A DNA stretch of 64,000 bases, taken from NCBI GenBank assembly GCA_034231615.1, contig CM067306.1, positions 64,383,790-64,447,789 of the forward strand, written 5' to 3'. Of the stretch, positions 21,201 through 33,200 are shown one piece after another (within the stretch, counting starts at the first letter, position 1; each line of letters opens with the position of its first letter). The position numbers and the translations under genes are program-made. The notes below the pieces were generated by a model. It ran no database searches and was not told where the DNA came from. It saw nothing but the letters and a program-made list of their open reading frames with translations. Source of the DNA: Meghimatium bilineatum (Eukaryota; Mollusca; Gastropoda; Stylommatophora; Philomycidae).

Positions 21201-24200
21201 TAACAGTGAGGTCAGAGATGCAAGATGACAGGTCACCCTTAACAGTGAGGTCAGAGATGCAAGATGACAGGTCACCCTTAACAGTGAGGTCAGAGATGCA
21301 AGATGACTGTTCACCAAAACAGAGCTGAAGACCAAATTCCTGTTTTAATGGCTGACAAGCTGCTTCACTGAGAATTGTATAAACATGTTGATCAACATGA
21401 AAGACAAACTCCTTATTTATTATTCTTCTGCAGTCAATTACACTATTCATCTCCTCCAATATTAATCATGTATTGAGCAGTTTGATTTAACTCATTAGTT
21501 CCCCCCACAACTTGATTTGCTGAGATGTGCATGTGGACCAAATTGCCATTATGATGCCTCATAAATGCAGGGTTTTTTTCATTCTCAAACACCCACTGGA
21601 TCTCTTTTATAGCAAGACAATGGTCATACTAGATTTCATGCAAGATGTAGTCCAACGAACGAAAGTGCATTGTGCCACTATTGGCAACTATTGTGATTAT
21701 AATCAAATAACTCATCCAGCTCGATAGATACATCTTCCTAAAGTACCTAAAAAGGGAAAGGCTCATTCATACTGTGTATGTTTTTGTGTCTGATCTAACT
21801 TTTGATGAAAAATGTGATAACTTTTGATGAAAAATGTGATAACTTTTGATGAAAAATGTGATCACTTTTGATGAAAAATGTGATAACTTTTGATGAAAAA
21901 TGTGATAACTTTTGATGAAAAATGTGATAACTTTTGATGAAAAGTCGATATGGGAGGGGGTTTAGTTTTTGATGACCCTCAAACCTCCTCCCGTACTTAT
22001 CTACAAGCCTAAGCTCATTATATTACACTTGTCATAGTATTTTTTAAAGAAAAATTATGATATTTGCGCTTGACATTGTTATTAAATGGATTTCTTTCAG
22101 CTTCGTGGAATGTTCAGAAACCCTCCGGATACAATAAGTGTCACATACTTGGATGATGAAAATGATTGGGTATGCTATTTTTATTATATTAGATTAAATT
22201 GTTTCCAATCCAATATATTTATTTGTTTGTAAAGGGGGAAAAGTATAACTCCTGCAACAATTTAGTAATTAGAAAACAATATTTGAACAAGTGACATGCA
22301 TAAGAACACCCATTACCAGGAGATTTCTTTCAGCAGTGATTCCACTTGGCATTGATGTTCAAATGATAATTTACATTTCCATCTGATTCTGCAAGTTTCC
22401 TGTTTTACTAGGACACAGGCGAGGGCAAAAATAGTACCGTATGTCTTAGGAGGCAAAGAAGGAGTATTGGAGTCGGCTATCCAGTCGTGATGGTCCACAA
22501 TTCCGTTTAACTCCTTTTTGGGAGGATAATTCTGGGTGTGGATAAGCTCAGCATAAAATTGTAAAAACTTGTTGCTTACATCTGCTCAGGAGAAATCCTA
22601 TTTGTCTTAATGTGAGTAAATTTCAAAATCCTTCTTCTTCAGCGTAACACTAAATTTTAAATGTTGTAAGTTGTAAAAAAAATAGCAAACAGAGGAACAA
22701 GGACTTGTTCTACATTGCGATCCATTTGGGACTTTTATAGAAAGAAACCTGGAACATTCTTATCCGCGCACCAGGAGTATTTGAAAATGGAAATGTGAAA
22801 AGACACAAACATGATTGTGTTTAGTTTCAAGCAGTTTAGTTTAAAGAAACTAAACACTGACATGAATACATCTTTTTACATTTCTGTTTAAATATTCTGG
22901 TGTGCTGGAAAGGAAGCTGTTGTGTATTTGTTGTTGCTTTAATTTCTGTTTGGAGGTCTTTGTAGTTATTTTTCACATCTTCCTTTTTTGATCTCCATGT
23001 GAGACAGTTATTGGAAGTATTTTACACATTTTGTCTATGCTTTCATTAACAAAATCATTATGTAGCTCTCCATCATCAACCTTTCATCTCTAAACTAGGG
23101 AAAAAATCACTGGCTGTATTGACTGGTTATAACCAGCAGTAGAGCTGCTGGTAAGTGAACCATTAAGTTTTGGTACTCTGAAATATTATTCTATGAAAAG
23201 CAAACAGATCTTCCTCATTATATAACATTGGCAGTTCATTTGTAACATTGGCAGCTCATTTGTAACATTGGCAACTCATTTGTAACATTGGCAGCTCATT
23301 TGTAACATTGGCTGCTCATTTGTAACATTGGCAACTCATTTGTAACATTCGCAGCTCATTTGTAACATTGGCAGCTCATTTGTAACATTGACAGCTCATT
23401 TGTAATATTAGCAGCTCATTTGTAACATTGGCAGCTCATTTGTAACATTGACAGCTCATTTGTAATATTGGCAGCTCATTTGTAATATTGGCAGCTCATT
23501 TGTAACATTGACAGCTCATTTGTAACATTGACAGCTCATTTGTAACATTGACAACTCATTTGTAACATTGACTGCTCATTTGTAATATTGGCAGCTCATT
23601 TGTAACATTGACAGCTCATTTGTAACATTGGCTGCTCATTTGTAACATTGGCAACTCATTTGTAACATTCGCAGCTCATTTGTAACATTGGCTGCTCATC
23701 ATCAACCATAAAGTATTCACCAGACAAATCACAAAATTCAAATTTGTATGTTTTATAGATGCACCTTATGAGATTGAACCCAAACTAAATACCAATAAGT
23801 GCATATAACAAAAGAATATCCGGGCGTAAAGTCAAAGGTAGACCAAGAAAACAGTGAATAGAAAACATCAAGATAACCGTGAACAAACATCATGGACTAA
23901 ATGCAACCACGGGGACATGTCTGGCCTTGGAATGACAGCTTAAGCTCCCACCCCTACACGTAATGGCAAGTGTGAATATAATAACCATCATTCACCTGGG
24001 GTATTCACCTGGGGTCAGACAATAGACAATCAATTCTCCTTTAGAACTAGTTGGAATATTTGGGAATTTTTGTTATTTCTCTAACTTGCATTTAAGAACT
24101 GTGAGTGATTTCTGGAACAATTAACATGAATAACATTTGACATCTTCTTTGGGAGACGGAATCCTTATGCGCCTGCCCGGAAGGGAATGTGTCAAATCAT

Positions 24201-27200
24201 AGCCTATAACCAACCCCTGGATTCACATTATTCATTACTTGATTCAGAGCAGTGAGCAGATGAATGTTTCAACCATGAGATTCACATGAGATCAGTGCTC
24301 ATTCCTTTCCTCCCATAGTTGCAGATTTTCTATATGTTTTATGACTTTCTGCATATTATAATGTGTATGTTGTATTATATTGTATATGTTTTATGACTTT
24401 CTGCATATTATAATGTGTATGTTGTATTATATTGTATATGTTTTACAACTTCCTGTGTATTGCCTTCTATTCCAGGTACATGTTGGAAGTGATGCCGAAC
24501 TGTTAGAAGCTGTCAGGGTAAGATGGTTAAAGCATGTTGTGGCAATTAGTCTTCTTTCCTCCCTCCCCCAATATGTGTATATATATATAAACATAAAGGA
24601 AAACAGCTAGAGAAACAAATGAGGGAGTGCTGAGAGAGTCAAGTACAGGATGAGGGTTACTGAATGATATCAGAAAGTGACACTCTTTATTTTTTAGACA
24701 TATTATGAGATGGAGGTCTGGAGAATATAATTACAACTGGCAGGATTGAAGGAAAGAGAAACATAACTTTACAAAGAATTACTGCAAACAATACACCATA
24801 CTGCAACCACTTCGAGGAGGAAACAGTAAAACGCCACCTTATTGAATGCCCTGCACTACAAGACCTACGATAACAACTGTTACCACCAATTCCCTCCATT
24901 ACTAACACTCTTTATACAGGAACCTACCTGGCACAGGAAAGAAAGAGTGAAAGCTTGCAACCCCGGGGATAGGATAAGTAAAAGTAAGCAAAGGAAAGAT
25001 TGAGAATGACATTGTGAGAAAATATTAGATAGTTCAACATCGTGGCATGGCAAAGAGTCAACATTGATCCTAATACAAGATATAGAAATAATTGGGGAAA
25101 TGCATGATCGGCTGTGCCAGTCAACATGGCACTAGGTGATGATAAATTATCATCATCATTTTCCTCTTATGCCTAGCTTGGCACATAGGGCAGATGTCAT
25201 AGTTCTACATGCTTGTCGATCAACAGGTAGTTGTTCCAGATCGTTCATTTTCATACCACCTGTTGTGATTTCTTTTTTGATACTTCTTTTCAGTGTTGTT
25301 TTTGGTCTTCCCCTTTTTCTCTTTCCACACGTTGACCATGTAAAAACTTGACGTGGTATTCTGTCTTCATTCATTCTGAGTGTGTGACCGATGTATGCCC
25401 AACGTCTGTGATGTAATCTTGTTTTGTCTCTTATCTTAGTGTCTCGTTTTACTTAAAAGTCTTTCTAGTTTGCGTATGTGATTTTCCTGAGACATTTAGT
25501 TTGCTTTCTAAAGATGTAGTTGATTTCCAGCTTTCACATCCGTATGTCAACCAAAATAACACACACATTGAACAGTCGGAGCTTTGTATTAATGCTTTGT
25601 TTTTTTAAATCTCCAGATGTTTTATAGTGAATTGAATACATTTGATGACATAGCAATTCTGGTCGTAATTTTTTTACTGTATTCTCCATTTGATGTTATT
25701 CTGCTTCCCAAATCTGTGAAATATCGTACTTTTTCTATTATATTATTATTTATTTGTATCACATTGTTTATATTAATGAAGTCCATAATTTTTGTTTTGG
25801 ATACTTTGATTTGCAGGCCTATTTGTTTTGAAAAATATTGTAGCCGTGTTGTCTTTTCCTGCAAGTCTGTGTGTGATGAACACAGTAGTGCAATGTCGTC
25901 TGCGAAATCCAGATCTTCTAGAGTTCGGTTACTAATCTATTTGATGTTTAGTTGTTTTTGTCCTATGCACTTTCACATTACCCAATTAAGCGCGATGTTG
26001 AACAGTATTGGTGACATAACACATTCCTGCTTTACTCCGGTTTTCACTGGGAACCAGTCAGTAATCCCACCATCAGTCTTCATGCAGCATTTTGAATCTA
26101 CGTAGAAAGCTTTGATAATGTTTACATATTTTTCTAGAAAGCCATACAGTGTGAAAATCTCCCAAAGTGATGGTCTATGGAGACTATCAAAAGCTATTTG
26201 GAAATCTGCGGAATTCATAATAAGATTTGATTGCATCTCTGTTGACTCTTCAATAATCATCTGAATGTGATTTGATCTATTGTTGAGCGGTGTGGTCTAA
26301 AGCCCGCCTGCTCCTCTCTGAGTCTCTCCTCCATGGATGATTTTATCCTTTCTAATATGATGTTAAGAAAAAATTTTCCGGGAATGATAATTAAAGTGAT
26401 GCCACGCCAGTTGTTACAGTCAGTTAAGTCACCTTTTTTTTTTGGCAGTTTAACAATGGTTCCATTTTTCCACTGATTCTGTGGTATTGCTGCATGCCTT
26501 ATGTCGTTGAATAAAGATAGTAGGTATTGCAAGGTGACATCGTCTGCAGCTTTGAGCATTTCTCCTGTGATGTCATCATCTCCCGTTGCGTTACCAGGTT
26601 TTAGTTTATTTATAGCGATTTTGACCTCATTGAATGTAATGTATGAGCAAGAAATACTTAATGTTTGTATCTGGGGCTGATGATGAATACATTCAAGATA
26701 ACAATTGAATAGATTCTTCTTCTTCTTTCGTTCACTTGAAACATGTCTATATCTGTAATTCTGTCTCCTTAATAAAACTCACTGTCTTTTGTAGTTCATA
26801 CAGTGTCCCATAGAGCTTTGATTCCAGTGTTGTTTCCTCTGGCCAATATGTCTGCCTCAGCGTTTCATGCTCAGAACACTCTTGAAGTATATGTTTGGCA
26901 CTCGGTGCTGCCTGTCCACATGTACACATGGCAGTGTTGCCAATCTGGAACTTTGTATACATGTGACTGCGGAGTCGGTTGTGTCCTGTTCTGAGGCGTA
27001 GAATTATAACTTGTTCTGATCTGTTCATAGTGTGATAGTCATCTTGTGTTGGCGTTTGTGGCTTTCTTATTGACTTGATCATCTGTTTTTTCTGATGGTA
27101 GGTGATTGGTATATCTGGTTGGTCTTCGGCAGCACCTTCCTTAGCCAGTTGGTCTGCTTTTTCATTTCCTGGTATTCCACAGTGAGAGGGTATCCACTGC

Positions 27201-30200
27201 ATGGTTACCCTATACTGGTAAGACAATTCGCTAAGTAATTTTTTCAAGTCTGTTAGTTTTCCAGACTGGAGAGCTTGAAGCACTGACCTTGCATCTGTCA
27301 GGAATACCACAGGCTGTAGGCCAGAGTTGGAGTTCAGCAGTTTTTTAGCTGCCACACTAATTGCCTGGATTTCTGCATCATAATTATTGCAGAATTTTCC
27401 TGTTGGTGTTCTGATTGTATCAATTGAATAGATGATTGTTATATTTGATGTTTTCTCTCATACCTTACTTGTTATATTTGATGTTTTCTTTGTTATATTT
27501 GATGTTTTCTCTCATACCTTACTTGTTATATTTGATGTTTTCTCTCATACCTTACTTGTTATATTTGATGTTTTCTCTCATACCTTACGTGCTATATTTG
27601 ATGTTTTCTCTCATACCTTACTTGTTATATTTGATGTTTTCTCTCATACCTTACTTGTTATATTTGATGTTTTCTCTCATACCTTACTTGTTATATTTGA
27701 TGTTTTCTCTCATACCTTACGTGCTATATTTGATAATACAATATAATATATTTGACATAACGGATAATTATATTATCCGTAATATGGATAATATAATAAT
27801 ATAAACTGTCATTGCTCCTTTGCTTTTTGTGCTATTTTTCATTAACAGTGTTTCTTCTTCACCCTTCATTCTCAAACTCCTGCTGGATCTCTCTTGTAGC
27901 AGGACAATAGTCTTAACTTTCCAGCAGAATGTAGTCCAGAGAATGGAAATGTGTTGTGTCGCTGTTTTATTTGTGCCAATGGCCTAACACATCCATCTTC
28001 AGCAGCAACAGTATTTTACCTGTGGTATTTTTGCTATTTATTAGTTATATTAGTAATCGGTGACAATAATACATTATCTGTCATTAGTGCTATCACAACC
28101 TCAAAATTAAACTTTCTCAATCTTTTTGTTACTATATACACTGATATCGACGGCCACTGATGCCCACAGTGACATGATGACATGTTGTGAAAATTTTATT
28201 ACAAAAAATTATATCAGCACAATTATAAGTTAGTGTCTGATGTTACAGCTGGCTTCTTGTTTCATTTGATGTTACAGGTGGCTTCTGTTTCATTTGATGT
28301 TACAGCTAGCTTCTTGTATCATTTGATGTTACAGCTAGCTTCTTGTTTCATTTGATGTTACAGCTAGCTTCTTGTATCATTTGATGTTACAGCTAGCTTC
28401 TTGTTTCATTTGATGTTACAGCTAGCTTCTTGTTTCATTTGATGTTACAGCTAGCTTCTTGTTTCATTTGATGTTACAGCTAGCTTCTTGTTTCATTTGA
28501 TGTTACAGCTAGCTTCTTGTTTCATTTGATGTTACAGCTAGCTTCTTGTTTCATTTGATGTTACAGCTAGCTTCTTGTATCATTTGATGTTACAGCTAGC
28601 TTCTTGTATCATTTGATGTTACAGCTAGCTTCTTGTTTCATTTGATGTTACAGCTAGCTTCTTTTTCATTTGATGTTACAGCTAGCTTCTTGTTTCATTT
28701 GATGTTACAGCTAGCTTCTGTTTCATTTGATGTTACAGCTAGCTTCTTGTATCATTTGATGTTACAGCTAGCTTCTTGTATCATTTGATGTTACAGCTAG
28801 CTTCTTGTTTCATTTGATGTTACAGCTAGCTTCTTTTTCATTTGATGTTACAGCTAGCTTCTTGTTTCATTTGATGTTACAGCTAGCTTCTGTATCATTT
28901 GATGTTACAGCTAGCTTCTGTTTCATTTGATGTTACAGCTAGCTTCTGTATCATTTGATGTTACAGCTAGCTTCTGTATCATTTGATGTTACAGCTAGCT
29001 TCTGTTTCATTTGATGTTACAGCTAGCTTCTTGTTTCATTTGATGTTACAGCTAGCTTCTGTTTCATTTGATGTTACAGCTAGCTTCTGTTTCATTTGAT
29101 GTTACAGCTAGCTTCTGTTTCATTTGATGTTACAGCTAGCTTCTTGTTTCATTTGATGTTACAGCTAGCTTCTGTATCATTTGATGTTACAGCTAGCTTC
29201 TGTTTCATTTGATGTTACAGCTAGCTTCTGTATCATTTGATGTTACAGCTAGCTCTGTTTCATTTGATGTTACAGCTAGCTTCTTGTTTCATTTGATGTT
29301 ACAGCTAGCTTCTGTTTCATTTGATGTTACAGCTAGCTTCTTGTTTCATTTGATGTTACAGCTAGCTTCTTGTTTCATTTGATGTTACAGCTAGCTTCTT
29401 GTATCATTTGATGTTACAGCTAGCTTCTGTTTCATTTGATGTTACAGCTAGCTTCTTGTATCATTTGATGTTACAGCTAGCTTCTGTTTCATTTGATGTT
29501 ACAGCTAGCTTCTTGTATCATTTGATGTTACAGCTAGCTTCTTGTTTCATTACAATTAGCTTCTTATTATATCTGATGTTGCAGCTAGCTTCATCTTATT
29601 ACATTTGATGTTACAGCTAACTTCATCATGTTACATTTGATGTTGCAGCTAGCTTCATCTTGTTTCATTTGATGTTGCAGCTAGCCAAGGAAGCAGGAGA
29701 TATTCTACAGCTTCAGGTCAAGAGATTGGACACGGAAGAACTCATCACTTTTGAAAACACAGATTCCTCCCAAACAGTTAATACTGATTCAGGCCAGTTT
29801 GTACTTTATATTCCAACAACAGACCCTGGTGGTGATGGTCTTCAGCCTCTTGTCTACCCACATCCTCATGTTGACAAATCTAGTGAAGTAGATGGACCAC
29901 AAATCAATCCTGCAGTGTCTCAAAATGATCTGAAGTGGCTTGTTTACCCCCACCATACTCAGAAGATTGAGTGTTCACTATCACCAGATATTGATATTGG
30001 TAATAAGCCAGAACCATATCAAGATTTAGATGAGCTGAACCCACATAAAGAGCGGAATAATTCAAGCGTAGATAGAGAACGAACACATGAGCACGGTGCC
30101 ACACCTCTCTGGCGGGAAGCCTCTTGTTTGTCCACAGAAGATAAGCTGAAATTTATGAAAAACTTTGTTGGATTAACCAATCTCGAGACAGATGGACTAC

Positions 30201-33200
30201 CAGTTCACAAAAAACTAGAAGACGAAAGAAGTAACACAGATAAAAATTTGTTCAAGGAAAAAGTAAAGATAAATATTGAACCTCTGTGCTTAGAACAAGG
30301 AACGTTGGGTACAAATTTCATCCCAAACCAAGATCCTTTTGAAGTAGATTCAAATGTTTTCTCAAAATATTTTGAACATGTATTGAACAATTTTGAGAAG
30401 GACAAAAGTCCTACACTTACTCCCAAGCCGGCCAGCGCCAACAGTCTTGAACAGAGTACTAAGTACTTCAGAATGTCCTCTGTGGAGACTGATGGTGCAG
30501 CTTCTGTCAGTAATGTTGAAACATGCCAGACCAAGCCGGTGCTAGATATACTGGTACCTACACAACCTTGTCAGAGTAGCGCACAAGCAAGGTCAACATA
30601 CACATCGGCTCTTCCCAAAAGTAAAGTCTTGAAACGTGTTCCTGTTCCAATGCCTAGAAATCTCTTAATGATGGAGGGCGCACAGTCTGGGGCAAATGCT
30701 GTGGCCATTGAAATCCCTTCTGAATCTGCAGATTTTTTCCAAGGATCAACTGTAAATAAAGAGGAGGAAATAGCTGCTAGCGGAGGGTATGTGACGCTGT
30801 TAGATTTGTTTAAATAGCTACTAGCGGAGGGTATGTGACGCTGTTAGATTTGTTTAAATAGCTGCTAGCGGAGGGTATGTGACACTGTTAGATTTGTTTA
30901 AATAGCTGCTAGCGGAGGGTATGTGACGCTGTTAGATTTGTTTAAATAGCTGCTAGCGGAGGGTATGTGACGCTGTTAGATTGTTTAAATAGCTGCTAGC
31001 GGAAGGTATGTGACGCTGTTAGATTTGTTTATATAGCTGCTATCGGAGGGTATGTGATGCTGTTAGATTTGTTTAAATAGCTGCTAGCGGAGGGTATGTG
31101 ACGCTGTTAGATTTGTTTAAATAGCTGCTAGCGGAGGGTATGTGACGCTGTTAGATTTGTTTAAATGATTATAACACATTTTAAAGGTCTTGGTCATCAT
31201 ATTTTTTTCTTAAGTACATTGCTATTAACTGATGAATAATTCAGTGCCCCCATTATTTTTGCTATTAATTGATGAATAATATAGTGCCCCCATCATATCT
31301 GTGCTATTAACTGATGAATAATTCACTGCCCCCCATCATATCTGTGCTATTAACTGATGAATAATTCACTGCCCCCATTATTTTTGCTATTAACTGATGA
31401 ATAATTCAGTGCTGGTATAGGGTCATTGTGACCCAGAAGCAAAGAAAATTTGATGTGTTAGACCGAAAGGAACCAGATATCGCAGCAAATTTGTAAACAA
31501 TGATACAGCACAGTTCGTTCTCTGGAGTACATTCTGATAATCTGCTGGAGTTTGAGAAAGAACGTAGAAGGAAGGACAGCTAGACAATAGAATTAGGTTA
31601 AACATGTCCTTAGAAGATGCCAGCCAAACTTCAATGATCTGTCTTGGCATGGGCACTTGAGAACAGACATAAGAATAGATACCTAGAATTACTTAGTAAT
31701 GACTAGCAGAGATGAAAATTAAGGTGGTATGCCAGAGCTGGCAGACCTCTGCATTCATTCTTAAACTCCGCCCATGTGCTGCCAGGACCCTGAGAGGGGA
31801 GCAAAGAATATGAATACTTGACCCACTGCTCCTTGTTCACAAAATGGAGGTAACTTTTCATTGTATCCTTAAGGAAGCCTCTGCAGCCAAGGGGTTAAGG
31901 AATCAACATCAGACACTTATGCAGAGTTGTGGTTTCACCACTGAAGTTGGATGTGTCAAGTCACTGGTACAAATAAAACGGCGACAACGCATTTTCATTC
32001 TCTGGACTACAGCCTGCTGGAAATCTACTAGGGCTATTGTCCAGCAGGACAAGAGATCCAGCAGGAGTTTGAGAATGAACGCTTAAGAAGAAGAAGAAGT
32101 AATAGTGGTTGCTGTAGCTTTCATTATTATCTCGAGGCATGCTGCAGATAAAAGGGTCAATTCCCTTCAAACAGACTTCAGCTGTAGTAACACTGGGCAA
32201 GAGGCAATGTTTGTTAATCACAAGTGATGATGACCATTTGTTACACCAATTTTAAGACAGTTGGAATTTTGTCCTTGGACAGTTCTGGCATTGGATGATC
32301 ACTGTAGATGGTTTGTGGTCTACCACTGACTTTCTAGCTACTCTCCACTTTTGAGCTGTTGCATTTATCCTCTATTCACAAGATGCTGCACCTTTTTTGA
32401 AGAAGCAGTGTAGGCGGTATTGATAAATTACACAATTTCCAATAGCAGCATTGGGTGAATCATGAAATGAGATAAATCTCTAGCGTTCACTTTTTGACAT
32501 TCTGGACATGATGGTAATGTAACTACTGGGGTAATACTAGGTTGGTTGGTTGCTGATCCAGAGGTCCATGGGCTCATGCCCTTTGACCCAATGGCATTAT
32601 ATTGCTGGGAAGTCTGTGGATTTTCGGCCCACCCCAGGCCAGAGCCAGAGAATAACTATCACACCTCCAGGAAGGTAAGTTTCAACCTATGCACTGCAGC
32701 CAAGATAGGGTTCACTGTGCTCATTCCCCACCACCAATTTACTACTGGTTATGCTGAACTTCTCTATTGCTCCAGGCATGCAACCAAATGTTCAAGTCAA
32801 AAGGATTATCACGTCCTGAGTCACTGTGCCTCTATGATGGGTCTCAGCCATAGGAAAAAACTGCTGTCAGTTTCCTCCTCCCCAGTGCTGCACAGTACAC
32901 CTCTGGCTCCCTCCCAACGACAGAGGGTGCATACATATATTCAAGTAAACATAAAACACATTTCAACAACAAAATAACAGCATAATTGTATAGATGATGT
33001 GCCATGAAGCTTCTATAAGAAGATAACCTCAATATAACGGCATTTCATCTACTAAGGTTTTCTATTGCATGGGTGGTTTGTCTAGTGGGCCATTGGTGAG
33101 ACCCACAGACGCAACCACATGCGTGGGTAATACTAGGTAAATATAGTGTTTAAAGTGGATAGAAATAAAGGGGGCTTATATGGAAGAAGCAGGGTACACA

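Noticed and set aside
20668..21459. Long repetitive open frames on both strands (263, 209 and 196 residues)
   Set aside because: They are reads of a 39-bp DNA repeat, whose length is a multiple of three. No start or splice context, no known motif, and the frames occur on both strands at once.
23226..23697. Splice-acceptor amplification in intron 2 (units end in CAG)
   Set aside because: Units end in GGCAG but do not match the exon 3 or exon 2 boundary, so this is not the same phenomenon as at exon 4.
23226..29680. CRISPR-like array
   Set aside because: Units are contiguous with no unique spacers, the host is an animal, and there are no cas genes.
30787..30820. Exon 4 running on to the stop at 30818-30820
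   Set aside because: That reading ends in the donor repeat, whereas splicing at GTATGT joins exon 5 in phase and continues to ZZ and UBA.
32546..32977. 143-residue frame in intron 4
   Set aside because: Lies in an unclassified repeat whose fragments recur; no domain or splice support.
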